DNA from: Chitinophagaceae bacterium UBA4857
GTDB taxonomy: Bacteria > Bacteroidota > Bacteroidia > Chitinophagales > Chitinophagaceae
Direction: 5' to 3'
Assembly: GCA_002399735.1 (NCBI GenBank)
Contig: DHEF01000045.1
Location: 77,734-137,767 of the forward strand
DNA: 60,034 nucleotides
Shown here: one piece after another, positions 17,861 through 26,973 of the stretch
Numbering within the stretch: position 1 is the stretch's first letter
How the letters are laid out: each line of letters begins with the position of its first letter
Notes under the pieces: model-generated
Database searches by the model: none
The model's input: only the letters and a program-made list of their open reading frames with translations
What the model was told of the DNA's origin: nothing
Translations under genes and position numbers: made by a program

Positions 17861-19189
17861 ATGAAAAAATATTTTATCATACTATTAAGCTTGTTTTGTA
17901 CACAGGCTTTTGGCCAGGCAAACGTATTGCCGGCTAAAGACCAGACCAAACTGGTTGTTATAAAAAATGCCACCATTCACGTAGGTAACGGGCAGGTCAT
18001 TGAAAATGGCACTATCATTATTAACAAAGGCAAGATTGAAAAAATTGGTGCCAATCTTGCTATTCCTGTTGGTGATGTACATGTAACAGATGCAAGTGGC
18101 AAACATGTTTATCCGGGTATTATTTTACCTACCAGCAAAACAGGTTTGTTAGAAACTGGTTCTATTCGTGCCAGTAACGATGTACGGGAAATTGGTGATA
18201 TTAATCCTAATGTACGTTCAATTGTTGCATACAATTCCGATTCAAAAGTTATTAATACACTTCGTTCTAACGGAATACTATTTGCTAACGTAGTACCTCA
18301 GGGTTCTTTATTAGCAGGTAGTTCCTCTGTTGTTCAGCTAGATGCCTGGAGCTACCAGGATGCTGCTTACCAAACCGACGGTGGCATGCATTTATACCTG
18401 CCTTCGTTAATGGCTCGTCCCAGTTTCAGAGGTGGAATGGGTGGCGGTCGTGGTGGCCCTAATGCCGGCCCTGCTGCCGATCCGGTAAAAGAAGGTTTAG
18501 AAACTATTGAAAAAGTAAAAACCTTTTTCAACGAGGCCAAAGCATATTTAGCTAATCCTGCAAAAACAGAAACCAACTTAAAGTTTGAAGCGGCTAAAAA
18601 ACTGTTTGATAAAAAACAAAAGTTATATGTGCATGCGCAAACCGAAAGACAAATTCTGGCGGCAGTTGATTTTGTAAAAGAGTTTGGCTTTGAGGTGGTG
18701 ATTGTTGGCGGTAGCGAAAGTTACAAAGTAACCGACTTGTTAAAAAAATACAACGTATCGGTAATTTTAAGCCAGGCACACCGCTTACCAACCATGAAAG
18801 ATGATGATGTTGACCAACCTTATAAAACCGCTGCGGCTTTACATAAAGCCGGTGTTTTATATACCATCACTGATGAAGATGATCATAACCGTGGCCGTAA
18901 CGTAATTTTTAATGCAGGGACCACTGCTGCTTACGGTTTAAATAAAGAAGAAGCTTTACAAGCCATTACGCTAAATGCAGCCAAGGTATTAGGCATTGCC
19001 GATAAAACAGGTAGCCTGGAAGTAGGTAAAGATGCCAACATTGTAATAAGCAGCGGCGATTTGTTAGACATGCGTACCAGCAATGTTACCGAAGCCTTTA
19101 TACAAGGCCGTAAAATTGATTTGGACAATAAACAAAAGCAATTAAACAGCCGTTACGAAGAAAAATACGAACTGAAAAAAGCATTTTAA
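17861..19189 (+). CDS. secreted amidohydrolase-like protein, metal site incomplete
   Basis: This 442-aa exported protein (signal MKKYFIILLSLFCTQAFGQ) has the imidazolonepropionase-like amidohydrolase fold: the N-terminal beta elements (IKNATIHVGNGQVIENGTIIINKGKIEKIG) and the C-terminal NAGTTAAYG, GSLEVGKDANIVI. At the usual HxH position it reads GIILPTSKTGL (about residue 87), so the first two metal ligands are missing; His of VHAQTE (about 258) and QAH (about 306) remain. A GGMGGGRGGP insert matches the linker style of the upstream gene. It may be a non-catalytic partner of the upstream double-domain enzyme, by inference from co-transcription. A terminator follows at 19209-19234. Confidence 0.82.
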   Translation: MKKYFIILLSLFCTQAFGQANVLPAKDQTKLVVIKNATIHVGNGQVIENGTIIINKGKIEKIGANLAIPVGDVHVTDASGKHVYPGIILPTSKTGLLETGSIRASNDVREIGDINPNVRSIVAYNSDSKVINTLRSNGILFANVVPQGSLLAGSSSVVQLDAWSYQDAAYQTDGGMHLYLPSLMARPSFRGGMGGGRGGPNAGPAADPVKEGLETIEKVKTFFNEAKAYLANPAKTETNLKFEAAKKLFDKKQKLYVHAQTERQILAAVDFVKEFGFEVVIVGGSESYKVTDLLKKYNVSVILSQAHRLPTMKDDDVDQPYKTAAALHKAGVLYTITDEDDHNRGRNVIFNAGTTAAYGLNKEEALQAITLNAAKVLGIADKTGSLEVGKDANIVISSGDLLDMRTSNVTEAFIQGRKIDLDNKQKQLNSRYEEKYELKKAF

Positions 19190-19208
19190 TAAATACTTTT
19201 AATAAAAA

Positions 19209-19234
19209 AACCGGGAACACATCCCGGTTTTTTT
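19209..19234. terminator. bidirectional rho-independent terminator
   Basis: Stem AACCGGGA / TCCCGGTT with a 5-base loop, flanked by A-run and T-run, between convergent genes 17861-19189 and 19351-20136. Confidence 0.9.
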
Positions 19235-19282
19235 ATGCCATTTATTTTTTTTGACTAGCTTTTGAGCCTTGATAGACTGAGG

Positions 19283-19298
19283 TTGCGACGCTCCGTTC
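19283..19298 (+). repeat. TTGCGACGCTCCGTTC family repeat
   Basis: Same 16-mer as at 14355-14370; here followed by ATCGTTCGG, which is also shared by the copy at 22366-22390. Confidence 0.8.
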
Positions 19299-19350
19299 AT
19301 CGTTCGGATCTTTATCTTTGTGCATCATCGTAGTATTATACTGTATCAGC

Positions 19351-20136
19351 TTACTGTTTCAGGTAGGCTAATATTTTTTCTGTTATATAACTTCGTTCTG
19401 CTGTTGTAGCATCATCATCCATATTACTATGATTAATGTTGGTAAACTGCACTGTCATCTTATATTTTTTTGCATCTTCATCGGTTGGTAAAACACCGTC
19501 GTCAGCAGGGTAGTCGTTCGATCTTAATGTAAATACCTGCGGTGCAGAAGTTCGGGGTAAGGCCATTCTTCTGTTGTCCATGGTAATTATTTTATGAACT
19601 AATGTGGGATATTGTTGCGTAAACAATGCCGCCATATCACCGCCATTTGAGTGCCCTATTACAACAAGTTTATTATACAACAAATCAGGATAACTGGTTT
19701 TTATTTGCTGTAATACCGAATAAATATTTTTAGCTCCGCTTCCCCAGTTAGGCCTTCTTGTTTCTTGTAATTTACCCGTCATGGCCAGCAGTTCATCCGT
19801 TGGTAGCTCATGTTGTATACTCATGACAAAATATCCCTCCGATGCTAAAAACGTTGTCAGGTAAGAATAAATTAAATAGTCACCACCTTTATTACCACCA
19901 TAGCCATGATTAAAAATGATGGGGATTTTGTTTAAGTTTTTTTCATTTTCCGGCTGATAAATGGCCACCGGTATTTCCCTGTTTCTGCTTTGGTCAACCA
20001 ACGTCAAAGTATCCAGTTTATAGGACAGTACTTGTTTATGTACAGCTGCGTTTTTTTTATTGCTAGCGCATTGTGTAAACAAAAAAACAAAACTTAAAAG
20101 CAATGAAAGTTTTATAATGGTGCCTGTGTTTTGCAT
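19351..20136 (-). CDS. alpha/beta hydrolase lipoprotein (esterase/PAF-AH-like)
   Basis: A 261-aa predicted lipoprotein (signal ending FLFTQC, Cys23) with an alpha/beta hydrolase fold. The nucleophile elbow is GHSNGGD (Ser about residue 163); an oxyanion-type FNHGYGGNKGG lies near residue 75; the C-terminal His may be in INHSNMDDD. This pattern fits secreted esterases related to platelet-activating-factor acetylhydrolase or dienelactone hydrolase. It lies 33 bp after the antiporter gene and may be co-transcribed. The natural ester is unknown. Confidence 0.85.
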   Translation of the reverse strand: MQNTGTIIKLSLLLSFVFLFTQCASNKKNAAVHKQVLSYKLDTLTLVDQSRNREIPVAIYQPENEKNLNKIPIIFNHGYGGNKGGDYLIYSYLTTFLASEGYFVMSIQHELPTDELLAMTGKLQETRRPNWGSGAKNIYSVLQQIKTSYPDLLYNKLVVIGHSNGGDMAALFTQQYPTLVHKIITMDNRRMALPRTSAPQVFTLRSNDYPADDGVLPTDEDAKKYKMTVQFTNINHSNMDDDATTAERSYITEKILAYLKQ

Positions 20137-20169
20137 AGCAGGTTAGCCAATTTTATGGCCATAAAAAAA

Positions 20170-21756
20170 TTAAATACTGTTTAAACGTTCTTCTTCCAAA
20201 TCAAGCTGGTATAATTGCTGGCGTATAATTTCCTCATTTATTTTAGGGTCTTTATTCAATTCAACCAGGTATTGTCGTTGCACTTCCAGCATTTCAATAA
20301 AAATAACTTTTGTTTTTTCATTCATCCAGCTATCATCAGCTGCTTTTGCTCTTTCCTCCCACATGTGTAAAAACTTTTCCAAACCAGCATGGTCTTTAAG
20401 CTCTGTTTCATGCTTATTTTTTAAAAAATTATATACATGTTGTTTAAGGCCTTTTTTCATTTGCTTACGGGTTTCTTCCTCTTCCTCTTCGGCAAAAAGT
20501 CCGTTAAAAAAGCCGGTGCGTTTAATAAAGTAGGGTAGGGTAAGGCCTTGCACCAAAAGCGTAAGCAGTATAGCTATAAAAGTTATAAATAGTATCAGAT
20601 TTCGGTGTGGAAACGGAGCACCTGTACTTTCCAGTGTAACAGGTATTGCTAAAGCAGCCGCTAATGATACTACGCCACGCATACCTGTCCACCCCAATAA
20701 TAGAGGCATTAACCATCGTCTTTTTACCGACCTTGCATGAGGTATTGATTTGCGACGGAATATCATAGTAGCTATTAATGCTGCATAAGCACTTATCATA
20801 CGGGCAATAATTAATACGCCGGTTACCAGTAATCCGTAACCAATTGCTGTTTTTATTGGAACACCATCTGCTTTCAATCCGTTTACAATTTCGGGTAATT
20901 CCAAACCAATAAGCAAAAAAACAATGCCGTTAAGTATAAATACAAAACTTTCCCATACACTATAACCTTTAATACGGCTTGCACTGCTTAAGAAAGATAA
21001 CCTTTTAGACGACATGTATAAACCACCTGCTACCACTGCCAATACACCGGAGCAATGTATTTGCTCTGCTATCCAGTACATAAAGTAGGGTTCAATTAAT
21101 GTAAGTGCAATGTCAGATGGGGCATCTGTTGGCAGCCTTTTGTGTGCCTGTACAAAAAACCATCCTAATAACAAACCAATGCCTGTACCGGCAAATACCA
21201 TCCATGCAAAACTGGTTGCGGCTTCGGTCCAAATAAACTGGCCGGTACCAATTGCCACTAAGGCAAAACGAAATATAATTAATGATGATGCGTCATTCAG
21301 CAAACTTTCTCCTTCCAGAATTGCGGCTGTTGATTTTGGGATTTTTACAAATTTGGTAATAGCACCGGTACTTACCGCATCGGGTGGAGAAACAATACCA
21401 CCTAATAAAAAACCCAATGCAATGGTAAAACCGGGTATATAGTAATTGGCAACAACTGCTACTGATAGTGCCGTAAAAAATACCACTAAAAAAGCAAAAC
21501 TGGTAATCATACGGTACCATTTTTTCATTTCTTTAAATGATACACTCCAGGCAGCCTCGAAAAGTAAAGGCGGAAGAAATAAAAAGAAAATAAGATCGGG
21601 GTTTACTTTAACCATGGGCAAACCCGGAATAAAACTAACCAGTAAGCCTGCAACAACTAAGAGTATGGGATAAGCAATTTTTAATTTCGTTGCCCACATA
21701 TTTAGCAACACAATGGCGGCCACCATGGCCAGTAAAAATGGTAAGATGGTATGCAT
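20170..21756 (-). CDS. Na+/H+ antiporter, CPA1 family
   Basis: This 528-aa inner-membrane protein exchanges Na+ (or K+) for protons. About 12 transmembrane helices are followed by a charged cytoplasmic tail (about residues 410-528) rich in Glu and Lys. Family signatures are visible: FLPPLLFEAAW, GGIVSPPDAVSTGAI and GESLLNDASSLIIFR with the ion-binding Asp pair. The length is typical of bacterial NhaP/YjcE-type antiporters. It is preceded by the VOC gene 67 bp upstream on the same strand. Confidence 0.94.
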   Translation of the reverse strand: MHTILPFLLAMVAAIVLLNMWATKLKIAYPILLVVAGLLVSFIPGLPMVKVNPDLIFFLFLPPLLFEAAWSVSFKEMKKWYRMITSFAFLVVFFTALSVAVVANYYIPGFTIALGFLLGGIVSPPDAVSTGAITKFVKIPKSTAAILEGESLLNDASSLIIFRFALVAIGTGQFIWTEAATSFAWMVFAGTGIGLLLGWFFVQAHKRLPTDAPSDIALTLIEPYFMYWIAEQIHCSGVLAVVAGGLYMSSKRLSFLSSASRIKGYSVWESFVFILNGIVFLLIGLELPEIVNGLKADGVPIKTAIGYGLLVTGVLIIARMISAYAALIATMIFRRKSIPHARSVKRRWLMPLLLGWTGMRGVVSLAAALAIPVTLESTGAPFPHRNLILFITFIAILLTLLVQGLTLPYFIKRTGFFNGLFAEEEEEETRKQMKKGLKQHVYNFLKNKHETELKDHAGLEKFLHMWEERAKAADDSWMNEKTKVIFIEMLEVQRQYLVELNKDPKINEEIIRQQLYQLDLEEERLNSI

Positions 21757-21823
21757 CAGATAGGTTTAGTTTAGTGAATTTTCAGGTTGGTGTTTTTAAA
21801 ATCTTAGTTATTTCCGGTGGATA

Positions 21824-22204
21824 TTATCGGTGTTGATCTATTAAAATCTGGTTACCATCGGGGTCAGTTAAAGTTATGTGTGCGGGGCCGGTAGTGTTTT
21901 CATCGGTTTCGCCGGTTAATGTTATGCCTTGTTCTTTTAAATGTTTTTGTATAGCTCGTACATCATCAAACGCATCTATATTTTGTCCGTCCTGATTCCA
22001 ACCCGGGTTAAATGTTAGCAGGTTGCCCTGAAACATGCCCTGGAATAAACCAATAACGGTTTGTCCGTTTTTAAGTATCAGCCAGTTTTGTTCAATATCG
22101 CCACCATGTTTGCTAAAGCCCAGTTTTTCGTAAAAAGCTTTGGAAGCGTGTATATCTTTTACGGCAAAACTTACAGAGAATGCGCCTAAGGTTATGTTAC
22201 TCAT
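21824..22204 (-). CDS. VOC (glyoxalase/bleomycin resistance-like) protein
   Basis: The 126-aa cytoplasmic protein has the paired beta-alpha-beta-beta-beta modules of the vicinal oxygen chelate superfamily: FSVSFAVKDIHASKAFYEKLGF at the N-terminus and THITLTDPDGNQILIDQ-type ending (AHITLTDPDGNQILID). It is a single-domain member; the specific reaction cannot be deduced. It appears to be the first gene before the antiporter. Confidence 0.9.
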   Translation of the reverse strand: MSNITLGAFSVSFAVKDIHASKAFYEKLGFSKHGGDIEQNWLILKNGQTVIGLFQGMFQGNLLTFNPGWNQDGQNIDAFDDVRAIQKHLKEQGITLTGETDENTTGPAHITLTDPDGNQILIDQHR

Positions 22205-22365
22205 AATTGCGGTTTAGTTTACTGCAAAGGTTAGTGAGATTTTCTGATTTTTACATTTGCTTTATCCACAGTAAAGTGAATAAAAAGAATATTTTAAAAG
22301 CTTTATAGTTGTGAGTTATAGAAAATATTTTTGCTCCCATCGTCCCACCCTTGATTTGTCTGACG

Positions 22366-22390
22366 TTGCGACGCTCCGTTCATCGTTCGG
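22366..22390 (+). repeat. TTGCGACGCTCCGTTC family repeat, 25-bp copy
   Basis: Identical over 25 bases to 19283-19307, ending ATCGTTCGG. Confidence 0.8.
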
Positions 22391-22558
22391 TCCGCTTATC
22401 ATCATCATGTTATGCGATGGTGGTTTATGATAGTTTTTTTGCCTTAAAGTAAATACTAAAAGTACTGTCGCTATTTCATTTTTCGAGGTTGAGATGCGAG
22501 AAAGCAAATGGTTAAACTGCGTAGCCTGTAGTATAACACATTGCTATAAACGACCCAT

Positions 22559-22700
22559 GCGTGAGGTGGACAGAGGGTGCGACCGTAGGGAGCAGTGCGA
22601 AGTAAAACGTAGCACCGGAGCGAAGCGTAGCCCGGCGGAGACCGACCCGCTTGTATTTTTTGCGTGTTTTTGTGCGGTGGCAAAATACAAAGGGGCACGC
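22559..22700 (+). repeat. GC-rich REP/MITE-like repeat, copy B
   Basis: Starts GCGTGAGG and ends GGGGCACGCC; it shares ordered blocks with copy A at 8405-8558 and lies between genes. No transposase is encoded in it, so it would depend on one in trans. Confidence 0.7.
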
Positions 22701-22732
22701 CATAATAAATACTTTAACGTTTATAAATAAGA

Positions 22733-22752
22733 AGCCCCCTTTGCAGGGGGCT
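22733..22752. terminator. GC-rich hairpin terminator
   Basis: Stem AGCCCCCT / AGGGGGCT with a TTGC loop, 40 bp after the stop of the minus-strand gene 22792-26535. The following T-run is weak (TTCTTATTTAT). Confidence 0.65.
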
Positions 22753-22791
22753 AATGGTTTTTAGATACGTGGCTTTTACATAGTGTTACTG

Positions 22792-25700
22792 TTATTGTTT
22801 CACTATTTTATGTATTTCGCTTACACCGTTTGGTGTTGTTATTTGTACATAATAAACACCTTTGGCTACTTTATGCATATTTAATGTGTGCAAAGTGCTA
22901 AGTGCTTTGTTGGTAATAACCGCCTGTCCATTCATGTTAAATAAGGTAATGGTTTCGTTACCTTTTAAACCATCGATGGTTAAGGTTTGGTTTTTTACAG
23001 GATTAGGGAACAGTTGAACTTTTGTAGCAGTCTGGATTCCAAAACGGGCTGTAACGGTTGATGTATAAGTTAACTTAGTATCAACATCTACAATTTGCAA
23101 ACGGTAGTAGTTAATGCCTGTTGCAGGTGTGGCATGGGTATAGTTGTAGCTTAAACGTGTGTGGCTGTTTCCATTATTGGAAAGTGATGCAATTTGGCTT
23201 AAGTTCACCCAGTTTCTACCATCGGTACTATGTTGTACATTAAAGCTTTTTACATTTTCTTCGCTTGTTGTGGCCCATAGTAATTTGGCTGCATTATCGG
23301 TTTTGTTCACTATAAAGTATTCCATTTTAGCCGGTAGGCCCCAACTAAAGGTTACAGTATAATTAGCCGGTGTTTTATCAGAAATATCTGCCGCATCTAA
23401 AGTTGCATATTGGAACACAGTAGTAGTGGTACCAACAGGCGTTGTGGCCGATGGCTCGATGGTTAATAATGCAGGATTGTAATTGAAGATAGTATCGCCG
23501 GCTTCAATAACAACACTGTTATATTTAAGTATGAAATTGTTGGTAGGTAATGTGGTAATAATTAAATTATTATTATTCCAACTTTCTCTAACATTACCGT
23601 TGTCCTCCATGTCTGCACCTTCCATTGGTACATCGCCTAAGTTTACAGGTGTACCAACAACCGGAGGGCCTACAACTATTTTAGTTTCGTCGTAGCTTTC
23701 TGGCGCACGTTCTATACCAAAGTTAAGGTTGTCAATATCTACAGCGCCCACGGTTACAGCTAGTATACCATTAACATCACCATCATTACCTGTTGTAGTT
23801 GGTAAGCCGTGGTTTTCGCCGGTGCTTTCCCAAATACCCGGTAAGTCAGATTCTGTAAGTACTGTGCCGGCATTGTGTGGAGTGGCACTTAGTATTAATA
23901 AGTAATCGCCTTCTCCTATTGATCCGAAGCTATATTCGCCAGTGTTGGTAACTGTTCTGTAATCAATTACTTCGTTGGTGATAGCATCTACCAGGTGTAC
24001 GTAAATTGTGCCACCTGCGTTAGTGCCCGGACCGTTTACCATTCCATCTTTTAACCCGTTAGCATCGTTAAATACATTACCGGTTAATGTAATGTCGCCA
24101 ATTGGGCTTTCGCACAAGTCGGCATAAAGTGTAACCGTAGTACGCCTTACAATGCAACCGTTTACTACTACTACACACTGGTACTCACCAGCATTGCTTG
24201 CATTAAATGAAGGGAAAGTATATTGTCTTGTTGTAGCAAATGTTACTCCGCCTTTTGACCAGGTATAGGTAGCGTTTACATAATCTGGTACTGATAATGT
24301 GTAAGGAACACCTACGCAAGGCTGTTGGGTTTGCTCAATATTGATACTTTCTAATACACCAATTGTAACTTCATCAGGTATGGAGTTACCACAGGCATCC
24401 ACAATTCTAATATCATAAGTTGTGTTGGCTAATAACCCGTTTACAGTTACGTTAGCAGGTGATGTTGGGAAAGTGGTAGTTGCATTCGGGTATTGCTGGA
24501 AAGCAGTTTCAGGATCTGTTTTAAGTTTATAATAAAATCTGAAAGGAGCTTTACCATAAAAACTTACAAATGCCGAACCAGTGCCGCCAGGTGTACCATT
24601 AGCATCTTCGCAAATAGCACCGTACTTACGGGTAATAACCGGAGCTGCATCGGCAGCTTGAACTACTACATTGTTAGAGGCAAGTTCATAACCTGTTCCG
24701 CAACCATAGCTGGCATTCCAACCAATGGTCATGGTAGCATAGTAAGTACCTTCGCCTTGGTTAGGAATGATAATATTACCTCCCGAGCCTGTATAGATAG
24801 GCGTAGTAACTCCGGTTTTATATATACGAATAGTCGGATGTCCGGATCCGTTATAGACAGAAGTAAGTATAATATTTCCTATTCCGGCACCGGTTGCACA
24901 AAGTTGTTGTGCACTTAAGCTAATGCTTTGTTGTAAAGCCTGGCTTGTAGCACCCGGAGGAATAGTAAATGTTACATTTTGAGGTGGTAATGCACAGTCG
25001 AACCCTGATGGAGCGGTAAGTAAGGCTGTATAAGTTGTGCCAGGTATTAAATTGTAAAATTCAAAAGACCTACCGGAAACCCGCCTGCCTACATTACCTG
25101 CACCTGGTGATGAAGTAATTACCAGAGTAGTACCAGTTAAAGCTAAGCCCGGGAAACTACCATTGATACGTACCTGAGCGGTAACGGTACCACTTTCATT
25201 TGTACAATTTGCCCTGGAAGTAGAGGTTAATTGGGCTGAAACAGGGTCGCTTAGGCTGGCAACTGTTGTTGTAAACGTATGTAATTGACCACAAGCGTCG
25301 GTTACTTCAAATGTATAAGTATCGCCGTAAGGTAAACCGTTGATGGCCCGGGATCGGGTAGTAGAAGTGCCGCTTGCAACTGTTACTCCTAAACTGTTTT
25401 TCACAACATAGTTATAGGGTAATGTAGTAAACTCATTCATAAAAATATTAAGTGTAACAGTAGGTACGGTACCACCTGTACAACCATCCTGCGAAATACC
25501 AATGCTTCCGCCCGGTTGTCCAAACTCATTATCGCCGCGGTAACAAATATCACTAACAGCGCCGCATGGGGTAATCATACGTATAACCAACCTTTTCATT
25601 CTGGGAATTAAAATATCATCGTTACCACGGGCAGGGTTAATAACAGTAGTATAAGAAGGTAATAACTCACCGGCATCAACTGCACAGTTATTGTTTAAAT

Positions 25701-26535
25701 CTTCATACACCTCAATAGTAACTCCTGCAGCAGGTAATAGGTTATGGGTTATCCATACACCATTGGATTCTAATCTTACCCAAGCATCAATGTTGGGTTG
25801 AGTAGTTACACAAGCAATATTACCGGATACCCATGGGCCTACACTTGTAATTTGTAAATTGGCCGGATAAGGATTGGCTACTTCAATTTGTTTGGTTACA
25901 TAAGCACCACAAGCATCTTTAAATCTTACATTGTAAGTACCAAACGATGTTACATTAAATACAGTGGTAGTGCCATATAAATTTTCTGTGATAATTTCTG
26001 CTTCAGGCCTATCGGGGCCTCCGGCGCTTTGCGGCCATATGGCAAATTGTGTACCTGCTGTGCTGCCACCTGTAACAGTAGCTGTAATTGTTCCGGCATT
26101 ACCACCGGTACATAAGTTTGACACAGCCAGACTTCCGTTAATGGGCGCATAGCCGTCATTTAAAATGGTAACATTTATTTCCTGAAATGTAGCCGGATTG
26201 TCAATACATGATGCTCTTACAGTATAGGTTCCGGGATATAAACTGTTAAAAGTAGCAGATTCAGGTCCGATTAGTCCGGTTTGATGATCCGGACCGGCAG
26301 TAATTTCAAAATTAACCAAATTAGCATAGCTTGTTGGTACTGTAACTGTAAAACTGCCGTTTGAAGGGCAGGTAGCTGCAATTACATTTGTTGCAGTAAG
26401 TCCGCTAATTGAAGTTGGACATTGGGCAAAATTTTTTTGAGCAAAAAATGTGGTGATGAATAGCAGCATAATAGCGGCTACCTTTTTCATGTGGCTGAAT
26501 AAAGCCATGCGAAACACGGGTAGTGTTTTTTTCAT
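22792..26535 (-). CDS. large secreted protein with type IX secretion C-terminal domain
   Basis: The 1247-aa exported protein starts with a signal peptide (core AAIMLLFITTFFA; start at 26535 or ATG 26490). Most of it is repeated beta-sandwich modules rich in Thr, Gly and paired Cys (ITVTVP.., VTDACGQLHTFTTTV), resembling SprB/PKD-like adhesin repeats. About residue 830 an SdrD B-like segment reads ITLTGNVFNDANGLKDG. The last 75 residues are a type A T9SS sorting domain (LFPNPVKNQTLTIDG ... GVYYVQITTPNG ... HKIVKQ). It is probably secreted and fixed to the cell surface by the type IX system. Adhesion or gliding is inferred from architecture only. Confidence 0.88.
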   Translation of the reverse strand: MKKTLPVFRMALFSHMKKVAAIMLLFITTFFAQKNFAQCPTSISGLTATNVIAATCPSNGSFTVTVPTSYANLVNFEITAGPDHQTGLIGPESATFNSLYPGTYTVRASCIDNPATFQEINVTILNDGYAPINGSLAVSNLCTGGNAGTITATVTGGSTAGTQFAIWPQSAGGPDRPEAEIITENLYGTTTVFNVTSFGTYNVRFKDACGAYVTKQIEVANPYPANLQITSVGPWVSGNIACVTTQPNIDAWVRLESNGVWITHNLLPAAGVTIEVYEDLNNNCAVDAGELLPSYTTVINPARGNDDILIPRMKRLVIRMITPCGAVSDICYRGDNEFGQPGGSIGISQDGCTGGTVPTVTLNIFMNEFTTLPYNYVVKNSLGVTVASGTSTTRSRAINGLPYGDTYTFEVTDACGQLHTFTTTVASLSDPVSAQLTSTSRANCTNESGTVTAQVRINGSFPGLALTGTTLVITSSPGAGNVGRRVSGRSFEFYNLIPGTTYTALLTAPSGFDCALPPQNVTFTIPPGATSQALQQSISLSAQQLCATGAGIGNIILTSVYNGSGHPTIRIYKTGVTTPIYTGSGGNIIIPNQGEGTYYATMTIGWNASYGCGTGYELASNNVVVQAADAAPVITRKYGAICEDANGTPGGTGSAFVSFYGKAPFRFYYKLKTDPETAFQQYPNATTTFPTSPANVTVNGLLANTTYDIRIVDACGNSIPDEVTIGVLESINIEQTQQPCVGVPYTLSVPDYVNATYTWSKGGVTFATTRQYTFPSFNASNAGEYQCVVVVNGCIVRRTTVTLYADLCESPIGDITLTGNVFNDANGLKDGMVNGPGTNAGGTIYVHLVDAITNEVIDYRTVTNTGEYSFGSIGEGDYLLILSATPHNAGTVLTESDLPGIWESTGENHGLPTTTGNDGDVNGILAVTVGAVDIDNLNFGIERAPESYDETKIVVGPPVVGTPVNLGDVPMEGADMEDNGNVRESWNNNNLIITTLPTNNFILKYNSVVIEAGDTIFNYNPALLTIEPSATTPVGTTTTVFQYATLDAADISDKTPANYTVTFSWGLPAKMEYFIVNKTDNAAKLLWATTSEENVKSFNVQHSTDGRNWVNLSQIASLSNNGNSHTRLSYNYTHATPATGINYYRLQIVDVDTKLTYTSTVTARFGIQTATKVQLFPNPVKNQTLTIDGLKGNETITLFNMNGQAVITNKALSTLHTLNMHKVAKGVYYVQITTPNGVSEIHKIVKQ

Positions 26536-26973
26536 GTCTGAAATGGTGTTTAAAATGATTAGTTAATGGTATATCAGGGATAATTTGGAAGTCGGTTTTT
26601 CAAAGGATGGTTAGATTTAAAGCATTAATATGACTATTTTGATATATATATATTATACAAAATCTATAGTTAGCAACTGTAATAGCTGCATACAAAAAAC
26701 TCAATTACAAATTGGAAAATTGGAAGCTAGAGGGGGAGGCTCCTATGTTATATCTGTAAAAACTAATATATCAACTTGATATAAGGAGTATAACAATGGT
26801 GCATAAGTATCTATTTAAGTACTTATACGCAAATGTATGGTAAAATTACTTGCATATCTTTTTTTTGTTAAAAAATGTATATTTCATTTAAGTTGAATTA
26901 TTTTATGAAAACACGAGATAACAACAAGCTATACAGCCATCAGCTTTTAAAAATTATTAACTTGTAAGCTTAA
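26536..26973 (+). other. gene-free AT-rich divergent intergenic stretch
   Basis: It separates the divergent genes 22792-26535 and 26974-28878, so promoters for both should lie here. I see an AT dinucleotide run near 26641-26655 and a weak palindrome ATAAGTA / TACTTAT at 26803-26826, but no gene and no exact TAnnTTTG box. Confidence 0.6.

Larger units (their letters stand above)
22205..22791 (+). other. gene-free intergenic stretch with repeats and a terminator
   Basis: No credible gene. It carries the TTGCGACGCTCCGTTC repeat (22366-22381), the GC-rich REP-like copy B (22559-22700) and a GC hairpin (22733-22752). Open frames here are products of the GC-rich repeat. Confidence 0.7.

Noticed and set aside
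22471..22730. Several overlapping 60-80 aa open frames on both strands
   Set aside because: All are generated by the GC-rich REP-like repeat.
24493..24918. 141-aa plus-strand frame inside the large T9SS gene
   Set aside because: Opposite strand of a clear coding gene with strong domain signatures.
26803..26826. ATAAGTA/TACTTAT palindrome as an operator
   Set aside because: Short, AT-rich and with a 10-bp centre; expected by chance in such sequence.
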